Of a DNA stretch of 64,000 nucleotides, positions 39,829-47,996 are shown piece after piece; position 1 is the first letter of the stretch; each line of letters opens with the position of its first letter. Location: NCBI GenBank assembly GCA_001023575.1, contig CP011489.1:1-64000 (forward strand). The letters are read 5' to 3'. The translations under genes and the position numbers were made by a program. Under the pieces are notes generated by a model. It saw only the letters and a program-made list of their open reading frames with translations. It did no database searches and had not been told where the DNA came from. The stretch is from Actinobacteria bacterium IMCC26256. Its GTDB lineage: Bacteria > Actinomycetota > Acidimicrobiia > IMCC26256.

Positions 39829-41739
39829 TTAAGGAACTGTTGTAGTTGTTGTAGAGCTAGTTGTTGTAATCCCGCCTGCGCCGATCGTGAGCGTTACGGT
39901 CGCACCTGTTGTTGTTGCGGTTCCACTCGTCGGAGTCTGACTAATTACTTTTCCAAGACTCGCCGCGTCTGATGCGATGGTGGTTGTGGTGACGTTGAAA
40001 CCTGCAGCTTGAAGAGTTGATGTAGCGGCGGCTTGTGTCTGACCAACAACATTGGGCACCTTGGGCTCAGGCCCAGAAGACATCAGCACCTTCACAACGC
40101 TGCCCTTATCAACCTCGGTACCGCCTGGTGGATCAGTTGCAATCACTCGATCCTTAGCGACGGTATCTGAGGGCTGCAGTACAGCCTGAGCGGTTAGCCC
40201 GGCTTCTTTAAGAAGTGTGATTGCATCAGAGAGCGTTAGACCCTGCGCAATCTGTGGAACAGCAACCTTGGGCTTGCCGAGCGAGACAAACAATGTGATG
40301 GGTTGAGTTATAACGACTGAGCGCCCTGCGGCGGGGGTGGTGCGAATCGCAAGACCCAACGCGATGGTCTCGCTCGCCTCTTCCTTGACCTCGACACTCT
40401 TAAACCCTGCAAGATTTAGATCAGCGCGCGCAGTCTCAAGATCCTTGCCCTCCACAGGCGGAACCTTCTCTTTGCCTAGTCCTCCGCTGACACGCAGGTT
40501 TACGCTCTCGCCCTTAGCAAGCAGAGTGCCGCCCTCGGGATCCTGTGCGAATACCTGGCCCTTGGGGAGAGTGCTCGACGACTGCTCCGAGGTGACCTTA
40601 AAGCCGAGGCTCTCGAGCTTTGATTTAGCCGCATTCTCAAGCAAGTTGGTCACATCCGGGACGTCGATGCGACCCCCTGAACTCTGTGATCCAACGCGCG
40701 AGATTAGTAATCCACCAAGAACAAGAATCAATACCGCAATGATCGCGGAGATAGAGATGATGGTTCCGCGGTTACGGCCGCGCGGAGCCTGTCGTGGGCG
40801 CGCTACCGCAGCGCCTGCCCCTGCCGCCCCAACGCCAACCGCAGCTACAGCAGGGGTGAGAGTCGTGGGGACATTTACTCCTGTGGCGGTAAGCACTCCG
40901 CCGATTACCTCATCGCCGCGCCTAAACCTAAGTAGGTCGGCGCGCATGTCATCTGCTGTTGCATATCGATCGTCTGGATTCTTCTCAAGCGCAGTGAGAA
41001 TGATCTTCTCTAGCCCAGCAGCAATTGCAGGGTTGCGCGTTGAGGGTGGCGGCACTACATCTTGAACCTGCTGGTACGCGATCGCAACGGGATTATCACC
41101 AGAGAAGGGTGGAGTGCCTGTCGACATCTCGTAGAGGACTATGCCAAGTGAGTACACATCGGATCGTGCGTCAACAGCGAGCCCTTGTGCCTGCTCTGGT
41201 GAGAAGTAAGTGGCGGTCCCCATTACAGATCCTGCGCGAGTCAGCTCTGTGCCTGCGCTACTCGCGTGAGCAATACCAAAATCTGTGACCTTTACCTTGC
41301 CAGAGGTTGAGATCAAAATGTTCGCGGGCTTGATGTCGCGATGCACGACGCCAGCAGCATGAGCCGATGAGAGAGCGGCTGCGATCTCACCACCAATCCC
41401 AGCTACCTGAATATCATCAAGGTGGCCGCGGGTGTCGATCAGGTTGCGCACCGAGCGGCCATCGATGTACTCCATCACGATGAATGAAGTATCGCCATCT
41501 TGTCCCCAGTCGAAGACCGAGACGATGTTGGCGTGGCTCAGATTTCCGGCGTCTTGTGCCTCGCGACGGAAGCGCTCAACAAAACTTGGATCACGAGAGA
41601 GTTCGCCGGCGAGGATCTTGATCGCCACTGGTCGAGAGAGTCGACGATCTTGAGCGAGGAACACCTCGGACATGCCTCCGCGCGCGATTAACTCAACTAT
41701 CTCGTATCGATCTGCGATTACACGGGGTTCGTTCGGCAT
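39829..41739 (-). CDS. pknB: PASTA-domain serine/threonine kinase PknB
   Basis: A 636-residue membrane kinase that senses muropeptides and controls wall growth. The kinase domain (about 8-270) has a Gly-rich loop IARGGMSEVF, AIKIL Lys, HRDIKPANIL and DFGIAHAS. One transmembrane helix is at about 330-352. Four PASTA repeats follow (IDVPDVTN..., VPPVEGKD..., VAVPQIAQ..., KVPNVVGQ...), then a Thr/Ser-rich C-terminal tail ending TTTTTVP. ATG 41739 gives the usual start; TTG 41751 adds four residues. Last gene of the fhaA-fhaB-pstP-rodA-pbpA-pknB operon. Confidence 0.95.
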   Translation of the reverse strand: MPNEPRVIADRYEIVELIARGGMSEVFLAQDRRLSRPVAIKILAGELSRDPSFVERFRREAQDAGNLSHANIVSVFDWGQDGDTSFIVMEYIDGRSVRNLIDTRGHLDDIQVAGIGGEIAAALSSAHAAGVVHRDIKPANILISTSGKVKVTDFGIAHASSAGTELTRAGSVMGTATYFSPEQAQGLAVDARSDVYSLGIVLYEMSTGTPPFSGDNPVAIAYQQVQDVVPPPSTRNPAIAAGLEKIILTALEKNPDDRYATADDMRADLLRFRRGDEVIGGVLTATGVNVPTTLTPAVAAVGVGAAGAGAAVARPRQAPRGRNRGTIISISAIIAVLILVLGGLLISRVGSQSSGGRIDVPDVTNLLENAAKSKLESLGFKVTSEQSSSTLPKGQVFAQDPEGGTLLAKGESVNLRVSGGLGKEKVPPVEGKDLETARADLNLAGFKSVEVKEEASETIALGLAIRTTPAAGRSVVITQPITLFVSLGKPKVAVPQIAQGLTLSDAITLLKEAGLTAQAVLQPSDTVAKDRVIATDPPGGTEVDKGSVVKVLMSSGPEPKVPNVVGQTQAAATSTLQAAGFNVTTTTIASDAASLGKVISQTPTSGTATTTGATVTLTIGAGGITTTSSTTTTTVP

Positions 41740-41784
41740 GGGTGGTCTCAAACTACTTGGTGGATAGGGGTAATGGGTGTTGGG

Positions 41785-43239
41785 TCACTTCACTCCAAGG
41801 AGTGCGCGTAGAACTTTTGCAGCAACGGGAGCCGCAACTCGACCTCCAGTGGCTTCGTCGCCGACAGATCCACCGCGCTCAATGATTACCGAGATGGCAA
41901 ATCGCGGAGCCTCAGCAGGTGCGAAGGCTATAAACCAAGCGTGCGGAGGGCCTCCTGGCGATTGAGCGGTTCCGGTCTTGCCTGCAACTGCGATCCCTGG
42001 GATTCGGGCGGCGGTCCCGGTTCCGCTATTTACTACTGAGAGCATGAACTCGGTGAGGGTCGCAGCGATCTCGGGAGATGTGGCCTTCTTCCATGCAGAT
42101 GGCTTTACTCTACTGACGACCTTGCCCTCTCGATCTGTGACTTTCTCTCCAACATGAGGCTTCATGATGATTCCTTTGTTGGCGATTGCTGCAGCAACAA
42201 GTGCCATCTGAAGCGGAGTGCCGGCGACAGGGCCTTGACCGATACCAGCCAATGCAAATGACGGCTTGTCATTCTTGAAGGACCCAACTTGAGGCCCAAC
42301 GCTGACCGCTGCGCCGGGGCTCAGGTCAATCTCTGGTGCAGAGTTGAAACCAAAGCCCTCGAGCTCGGGGACAAACTCCTCGCCCATCTCAACACCGAGC
42401 CTCGCAAAGACCGCGTTGCATGACTGGCGAAATGCCTCCGGGAGAGTGCCGCCACAGGGCTTATTTCCGAAGTTATTGATTGCGTTATCGGTCTGAGGTG
42501 CCGTGTAACTGCGATCGGGTGGGTAGACGCTCTCGGGTGTTGCCTTGCCGGTTGCGAGGGCCGCCGATGTAGTTACCACTTTGAATGTTGAACCGGGCGG
42601 GTAGATCTCGCGATACGCGCGAGGTAACGCGGGGTTTAGTGGGTCGGCTGATAGCGCGCTGTAGTACTTCTGCACGGCACTGGAATTATGGGATGCAAGC
42701 GGTTGAGGATCAAACGAAGGGTTCGTGTACATCGCAATAATCGCGCCGGTACTTGGGTCAATAACCGTTACTGAGCCGCGCTGACCAGCAAGCGCGTCTT
42801 TTGCAACGCGTTGTATATCTGCACGCAGCGAGAGCACAACATCACCAACTTGGTTTCCACCGCGTAGCAATGATGGATAGCGCAGGGGATTGTTAGCGAG
42901 AGATCGACCAGTGAGGTCATCGTCGTACGAACGCTCTACGCCTGCAGATCCAATAATTACAGACTGGTAGCCAACGGTATGTGCGAAAAGCGAGCCCTGT
43001 GGGTAGGTGCGCTGATATCCATACTCGTCGTTCGTCCTGGTTGAGAGTGCGAGTACCTCGCCATCGGCACTGATTATCTTTCCTCGCGGGCGATTGAAGT
43101 TGCGGAGAAATATTCGACTGTTGCGCGGGTCATTAGCGAGTTTGGATGAGTCGATTACCTGAAGGTATGTGAGCTGCCCAACAATAATGAGGAGAAGAGC
43201 AACCACTACATAACCAACGCGCCTGATAGCTCTATTCAT
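41785..43239 (-). CDS. pbpA: Penicillin-binding protein PbpA (class B transpeptidase)
   Basis: A 484-residue protein with an N-terminal membrane anchor (about 6-26), a dimerisation region, and the transpeptidase domain with SxxK in PPGSTFKVV, SxN in RQSCNAVF and KTG in VAGKTGTAQ. Cross-links peptidoglycan together with the RodA polymerase encoded just upstream (four-base overlap). It is 45 bases from the PknB start. Confidence 0.95.
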   Translation of the reverse strand: MNRAIRRVGYVVVALLLIIVGQLTYLQVIDSSKLANDPRNSRIFLRNFNRPRGKIISADGEVLALSTRTNDEYGYQRTYPQGSLFAHTVGYQSVIIGSAGVERSYDDDLTGRSLANNPLRYPSLLRGGNQVGDVVLSLRADIQRVAKDALAGQRGSVTVIDPSTGAIIAMYTNPSFDPQPLASHNSSAVQKYYSALSADPLNPALPRAYREIYPPGSTFKVVTTSAALATGKATPESVYPPDRSYTAPQTDNAINNFGNKPCGGTLPEAFRQSCNAVFARLGVEMGEEFVPELEGFGFNSAPEIDLSPGAAVSVGPQVGSFKNDKPSFALAGIGQGPVAGTPLQMALVAAAIANKGIIMKPHVGEKVTDREGKVVSRVKPSAWKKATSPEIAATLTEFMLSVVNSGTGTAARIPGIAVAGKTGTAQSPGGPPHAWFIAFAPAEAPRFAISVIIERGGSVGDEATGGRVAAPVAAKVLRALLGVK

Positions 43240-44612
43240 TTTGTAGCACCAGACGCTGCACTTGCAGCATCTATGCGCGCTGCCTGCTCTGCTGCTAAGT
43301 GTGCTTCAATCGCAGTCTCATCAGAGACGCGAAGCAGCAATGCAAGGATCGCAAAGTTTGCAATGAGCGACGAGCCTCCATAGGAGACAAAGGGGAGCGT
43401 TACTCCAGTGAGAGGTATTAAGCGTATGACGCCGCCGACGATTACGAAGGTCTGAATTCCGATAATTGTTGTGAGGCCAGCTGCGAGAAGTTTTGGAAAC
43501 GGCCTCGACGCCTGCACGGCGATCCTGAATCCAGAGCCCACGAAGAGCAAGAAGGCGATTACAACCGAGACAGTTCCATAGAGGCCTAACTCTTCGCCGA
43601 TGGCAGAGAAGACAAAGTCTGTAGATGCATAAGGAATGAGGTCTGGGCGACCTAGACCAAGCCCTGCGCCGCTTAGGCCTCCGGATCCAAGTGCGAAGAG
43701 ACTCTGCACGAGTTGGTAACCACGATTCTGTGCATCTTTCCAAGGGTCGAGCCATATGTCGACGCGCAACTGAACATGTGAAAACGCGAGATAGGCAATA
43801 AAGGCAGCTGCAGCGAAGAGAAGAAGCCCGATGAACACGTATGCAGCGCGCTCCGTTGCCATGTAGAGCATTGCAACAAAGACTGCGAAGAAGAGCAGAG
43901 ACGATCCGAGGTCTTTCTGCTGCACCATTATGAGGATCGCTGCAGCCCACGGAAGGAGGAGTGGGCCAAGGTGTCGCGGAGCTGGGAGAAACATGCGACC
44001 TATGCGTCGGGTGCCAGCGCGCAGCAGCTCACGATTATCGCCGAGGTATGCAGCGAAGAAGATGACGAGTAGCACCTTGGCAGCTTCACCGGGCTGGAAG
44101 TTAAGAGGCCCGAGGTGAATCCATAGGCGAGCGTTGTTGGCTTCGTACCCAAGCCCTGGGAGGAGTGGAAGCAGTAACGCTCCAACCCCGAGAGCAAGGA
44201 AGATTGAGCGATAGCGGCGTAGTGCATCAATGTTGCGCACCAATCCGAGCACAAGGCAGCAGACCCCGATCCCCACAGCGATCCATACGGCCTGCGTGCG
44301 AGCAGTTCGCTGGCTCTCAGGTAGCACGAGATCGAGGCGCGAGATCATCACAAATCCAAGCCCGTTGAGCATCGTTACCAATGGAAGAAGTGTCGGCTCT
44401 GCGTTGGGTGCGAGGAACCTCACACCGATGTGTGCAACAAAGAAGAGGCTTGAGATAAATGCAAGGAAGAACCAGAAGTCAGAGGGGAGTGCCGGAGCCG
44501 AGGAGAGAGCAAGTAACAGGTAGCCGCCGACGGTCACAAGAATTGCGACGACGCCTAGGCCTAACTCTGCGTTGCGACGCTGGCTAGCGAGGGGGGTTCT
44601 AACGGCGCTCAC
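43236..44612 (-). CDS. rodA: RodA/FtsW-family peptidoglycan glycosyltransferase
   Basis: A 458-residue SEDS-family membrane protein with about ten hydrophobic segments. It has LWIHLGPLNFQPGEAAKVLLVIFFAAYL, the conserved catalytic-loop region, and the C-terminal LPFVSYGGSSLIANFAILALLLRVS signature. Polymerises lipid II with PbpA. ATGA overlaps on both sides indicate one tightly coupled operon. Confidence 0.94.
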   Translation of the reverse strand: MSAVRTPLASQRRNAELGLGVVAILVTVGGYLLLALSSAPALPSDFWFFLAFISSLFFVAHIGVRFLAPNAEPTLLPLVTMLNGLGFVMISRLDLVLPESQRTARTQAVWIAVGIGVCCLVLGLVRNIDALRRYRSIFLALGVGALLLPLLPGLGYEANNARLWIHLGPLNFQPGEAAKVLLVIFFAAYLGDNRELLRAGTRRIGRMFLPAPRHLGPLLLPWAAAILIMVQQKDLGSSLLFFAVFVAMLYMATERAAYVFIGLLLFAAAAFIAYLAFSHVQLRVDIWLDPWKDAQNRGYQLVQSLFALGSGGLSGAGLGLGRPDLIPYASTDFVFSAIGEELGLYGTVSVVIAFLLFVGSGFRIAVQASRPFPKLLAAGLTTIIGIQTFVIVGGVIRLIPLTGVTLPFVSYGGSSLIANFAILALLLRVSDETAIEAHLAAEQAARIDAASAASGATK

Positions 44613-45850
44613 GGCGTAGTTGTGGATGTCGTGGTGGTCGAGGATGTCGTCGTCGAGGTAGTGGTTGTTGAGAGGGTTGTTCGCTTCTCGAAGTCAGCCT
44701 CAAAACGCGAGACGGATTCCCTAGCTCTCTGCTCGTTTGGGAACGAGATGTTCTCGCTCACTGTTGATCTCTGCGCTGGTGTGAGGTCGCTGCGCGAGAG
44801 GTAAGAGGTCCACTCAACGGTAGGGCCCCAGCCGGCGAGACCGTTCGGTACTCCTTGAAAGACAACGACTCGCTGCCCTTGGTACCCAACGTAATATTGG
44901 CCACGCGCATACCAGCCAAGCAAGCCAATACATATAGCGATGATGGCAACGACTGGTACCGCAGCCCAGATCACGCCGCGAGAGACGCGCATGCGCCTGC
45001 GGGGTTTGGTGCTCGATTCACTTGCGAGGGCACTCGGCGCGCCGAGAGGGGTCTCGGCTTTACTTGCAGCCTCACGCGCCTCTCTTGCGCGCACGGCAAC
45101 AATCCCCACACCGATCTCAGGGAGCGGTGAAGGCTCTGGGTCGCCATCCTCGCCAATCACATCGATGACAACAACTGTGATGTTGTCCTCGCCTCCGCCG
45201 GCGTTGGCCGAAGCAATAAGAGCGCGAGCCGCTGAATCGGTATCGGTCTCGCGCCGCATGATTGCGCTTATCTCAGTCTCGCGAACCATTCCACTTAAGC
45301 CGTCAGAGCAGATAAGTACGCGATCGCCATCTGTGAGTTCGAGTGAGATGTCATCAACCTCGATGTCGCGCTCAATGCCGAGGGCGCGAGTTATGACTGA
45401 TCGCTGTGGGTGTACCGCTGCTTGTTCGAGCGTGATCTGCCCCGAGCGCACGAGTTCTTCAACGAGGCTGTGATCATCGGTGACTCGGGCGAGTATTCCG
45501 GCGCGCAGCACGTAGGCGCGCGAGTCACCAACATGGCCGATGCGCAGCCCGCCCTCAACCTCGATTGCAGCCGTAAGAGTTGTCCCCATTCCGCGCATCG
45601 CTGGATTCGCGTCGGCCTTCTCAAGAACTGCAGTATTGGCTTGTATTACAGCCTCTGTGATGAGCGAGCCACCTGCAACACCAGCGCGTAGCGCCTCGAT
45701 GGCGACTGCGCTTGCGACCTCACCGGCCTCGTGCCCACCCATGCCATCGGCGACGGCAAAGATTCCTAGTCGCTCATCGTGGAGGTAGTTATCTTCGTTG
45801 CCCTCGCGCACCATCCCAACATCGGATAGGCCTGTAGCGACGAGCCTCAC
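44609..45850 (-). CDS. pstP: Ser/Thr phosphatase PstP (PP2C)
   Basis: A 413-residue membrane-anchored PP2C phosphatase. The catalytic domain (about 1-235) has GNEDN, DGMGGHEAGEVAS, GDSRAY, CSDGLSG and GGEDNITVVV with all metal Asp residues. A transmembrane helix lies at about 297-317, then an extracellular part ending in a Thr/Ser-rich tail (TTTTSTTTSSTTTTSTTTP). Reverses PknB phosphorylation. Overlaps rodA and fhaB by four bases each. Confidence 0.94.
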   Translation of the reverse strand: MRLVATGLSDVGMVREGNEDNYLHDERLGIFAVADGMGGHEAGEVASAVAIEALRAGVAGGSLITEAVIQANTAVLEKADANPAMRGMGTTLTAAIEVEGGLRIGHVGDSRAYVLRAGILARVTDDHSLVEELVRSGQITLEQAAVHPQRSVITRALGIERDIEVDDISLELTDGDRVLICSDGLSGMVRETEISAIMRRETDTDSAARALIASANAGGGEDNITVVVIDVIGEDGDPEPSPLPEIGVGIVAVRAREAREAASKAETPLGAPSALASESSTKPRRRMRVSRGVIWAAVPVVAIIAICIGLLGWYARGQYYVGYQGQRVVVFQGVPNGLAGWGPTVEWTSYLSRSDLTPAQRSTVSENISFPNEQRARESVSRFEADFEKRTTLSTTTTSTTTSSTTTTSTTTP

Positions 45851-46320
45851 CTCTGCACCTCGAGTACGGTGCCGCCAATTGCAATGCGGTCACCACGTGA
45901 GAGTGGCTGAGTGCCAGTTATTAAGGATTCATTGACACTTGTTCCATTGGTTGAGCCTGCGTCCTCAGCAAATAGTTTGCCGTCAGCAATAAACAGTCGC
46001 ACATGGATACTCGAGATGAAGTTGTCATCAATCGGGATCGTGCACCCTGGTGCGCGTCCAACTGTGTTCTCGGCGGCGAGCAAGTACCTGCGCCCTGCAG
46101 AATCAGGAGGCTCTACAACCACAAGCTGCCAACCACGAGAGGTGCGCGAGCGCGAAGTGTCGCGTGGTGCACGCTCGCGCTGCTCACCGGGGCGCGGCTT
46201 CACGGTAAGTGGACGACTTGCGCGCATCTCACGCACGACAACAAGCACAACGCGGGAGAGAAATATCAATAGAAGTGCGAGAAAGCAGTAACGCAGAAGA
46301 GTTAGTAGGGCATCAGACAT
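45847..46320 (-). CDS. fhaB: FHA-domain protein FhaB
   Basis: A 157-residue protein with an N-terminal membrane segment (about 5-28), a basic linker, and a C-terminal FHA domain (about 80-157) with VGRAPGCTIPIDDNFISSIH and GSTNGTSVN. Binds phospho-Thr targets of PknB and links them to the wall synthesis machinery. Four-base overlap with pstP. Confidence 0.92.
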   Translation of the reverse strand: MSDALLTLLRYCFLALLLIFLSRVVLVVVREMRASRPLTVKPRPGEQRERAPRDTSRSRTSRGWQLVVVEPPDSAGRRYLLAAENTVGRAPGCTIPIDDNFISSIHVRLFIADGKLFAEDAGSTNGTSVNESLITGTQPLSRGDRIAIGGTVLEVQR

Positions 46321-46323
46321 TAG

Positions 46324-46977
46324 TTAAGAGGCCTCAAAACGCAGATTTACAGCGCCAATCGAGATCACATCGCCGTCAGTTAGACGCGCAGTTTGAATAG
46401 GAGATCCGTTCAGCTTTGTGCCGTTAAGAGATGAGAGGTCAACAATTACCCAACCGTCAGGCTCTCCGCGGATCTCGCAGTGGCGCCGCGATGCTTGGGA
46501 GTCATCAACTTGAATGCTGCACTCGGGGAGTCGGCCGATGCTCACTACATCTGCGCCGAGAACTACACGGGTACCGTCCGCGCGTACAAGTGAACCAGCG
46601 GCTCCACCTGGGCCAGCAATGATGCGCGCCTCAATCTCAATGCGCCCGGCCTTCATTTGGTTATCGCTTACAAGCCCGACAGTGATGGGGCCTGCGAACT
46701 GGGCTTTGAGTGTGATCGCGTGCTCTCGCGCCGCCTCAACCAACTCAGACTCAATCAATTCTTTGAGGTCGTCTAGGCGAATCGCATCCGGCTCCGCGAG
46801 GGCCACGATGAAGGAGTTGGGTACCAGAGCGCTCTTAGTTCCGAGCGTGCGGCCATGATCCATCTCACGTCGGAGGCGAGTAACCAACTCTGCTGGCTGC
46901 ACACCGGCTCGAGATGTGCGCGTAAAGGTCCCCTCAAGGAGCCTCTCGAGTCTGCGTTCAAAGTCCTGTACACCCAT
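46324..46977 (-). CDS. fhaA: FHA-domain protein FhaA (DUF3662 + FHA)
   Basis: A 217-residue protein. The N-terminal DUF3662 domain (about 1-110) starts MGVQDFERRLERLLEGTFTR, and the C-terminal FHA domain (about 135-217) has IGRLPECSIQVDDSQASRRHCEI and SSLNGTKLNG. It lacks the long disordered linker seen in mycobacterial FhaA. ATG 46977 with AAGG upstream is preferred over 47019. First gene of the wall operon; two bases separate it from fhaB's start region. Confidence 0.92.
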   Translation of the reverse strand: MGVQDFERRLERLLEGTFTRTSRAGVQPAELVTRLRREMDHGRTLGTKSALVPNSFIVALAEPDAIRLDDLKELIESELVEAAREHAITLKAQFAGPITVGLVSDNQMKAGRIEIEARIIAGPGGAAGSLVRADGTRVVLGADVVSIGRLPECSIQVDDSQASRRHCEIRGEPDGWVIVDLSSLNGTKLNGSPIQTARLTDGDVISIGAVNLRFEAS

Positions 46978-47057
46978 TGACCTTGAGTGTAAGGGGCTAT
47001 CTAGGTCTAGGCCCGGCACTTGGGGTGGGTGTGGCGGCTAACCTTCGGTCTCCACTC

Positions 47058-47140
47058 GGGCGAGTGGCGGAATGGCAGACGCGCTGGCTTCAGGTGCCAG
47101 TGTCCGTAAGGACGTGGGGGTTCAAGTCCCCCCTCGCCCA
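47058..47140 (+). tRNA. tRNA-Leu (anticodon CAG)
   Basis: A class II tRNA: acceptor GGGCGAG/CTCGCCC, anticodon stem CTGGC/GCCAG around TTCAGGT with CAG at 47091-47093, long variable arm TGTCCGTAAGGACG, and T-arm GGGGG-TTCAAGT-CCCCC. No encoded CCA. Its position beside fhaA matches leuT of mycobacteria, so it is ancestral; the accessory block begins just after it. Confidence 0.97.
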
Positions 47141-47174
47141 CCCTCACGTTCATCGTTTTACGAGGTATTACTGG

Positions 47175-47194
47175 AGTACTACTTTCGGTATACC
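47175..47194. promoter_or_regulatory. Palindromes upstream of the MazE-like gene
   Basis: AGTACT (47175-47180) and the perfect GGTATACC (47187-47194) lie 18-37 bases before the antitoxin start, a usual place for RHH antitoxin operators. Confidence 0.4.
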
Positions 47195-47211
47195 TTGAGT
47201 ATGCTGCTGGT

Positions 47212-47427
47212 ATGAAAATCAGCATGAGCCTCCCTGATGAAGATGTGACGTTCCTCGACGCTTATGTAGAGGCCAAGGGGCTCGCTTCGCGCTCTGCCGC
47301 CCTGCACAAAGCGGTTCGACTCCTGCGCGCCAGCGGCCTTGGCCCGGCGTACGAGGCTGCCTGGTTGGAGTGGAGCGATGAGAACGAAGTTGTGTGGGGC
47401 GCCGCCTCAAAAGATGGGCTCGGCTAA
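47212..47427 (+). CDS. mazE: MazE-like RHH antitoxin
   Basis: A 71-residue antitoxin with an N-terminal RHH domain, ISMSLPDEDVTFLDAYVEAKG and SRSAALHKAVRLLR, and an acidic C-terminal tail that would occupy the toxin cleft. Its stop is directly followed by the toxin's GTG. It resembles the MazE9-type antitoxins of mycobacteria and probably autoregulates through the palindromes upstream. Confidence 0.88.
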   Translation: MKISMSLPDEDVTFLDAYVEAKGLASRSAALHKAVRLLRASGLGPAYEAAWLEWSDENEVVWGAASKDGLG

Positions 47428-47775
47428 GTGCACCGCGGCGAAATCTATTTGGTCAACCTCGAACCCGCTAACAGCGGAGAAGCTAACAAGCAGCGCCCCG
47501 CGATCGTCGTGAGCAATGACGGTGCGAATAGCTCTGCAGCTAGAAGTGGCCATGGGGTGATCACCGTTGTTCCAGTGACGTCGAATGTCGCTCGTATATA
47601 TCCCTTCCAAGTCTTGTTGCCCGCTAACGCGACTGGCCTGGACCTCGACTCAAAAGCGCAGGCTGAGCAGGTACGTTCGATCTCGGTCGACCGCCTCGGA
47701 GCTTCTATTGGTGAGGTTCCACATGCGTTGATGGAGGAACTCGACGAAGCGCTTCGACTTCACCTCGCGCTCTGA
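47428..47775 (+). CDS. mazF: MazF endoribonuclease toxin (MazF9-like)
   Basis: A 115-residue MazF. HRGEIYLVNLEPANSGEANKQRP contains the conserved RGE and RP elements, VITVVPVTSNVARIYPFQVLL is the conserved catalytic strand (Thr/Ser), and KAQAEQVRSISVDRLG follows. By memory it is closest to the mycobacterial MazF9 (mt1) type. These cleave RNA at short specific sites. GTG start abuts the antitoxin stop. Confidence 0.93.
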   Translation: MHRGEIYLVNLEPANSGEANKQRPAIVVSNDGANSSAARSGHGVITVVPVTSNVARIYPFQVLLPANATGLDLDSKAQAEQVRSISVDRLGASIGEVPHALMEELDEALRLHLAL

Positions 47776-47996
47776 TCGCTATCTAAACCGCTGATGAGTA
47801 CGAGCTAGGCCAAACAGTGAGTAATTTCACGAATGTGACCTGGAAGAACACAATCTGCAGCGGTGGCGGTAACTCAGATACATACACTCCAAAAACCTGC
47901 CTCGGCCACTAGAGCACAGAGTTAAGTTCGATCGCTGCAGCTCCAAAGTGCTTGTGGTGGAGACTGTCGGCGGCTAACTGTGCAAAGCTGAACCGC

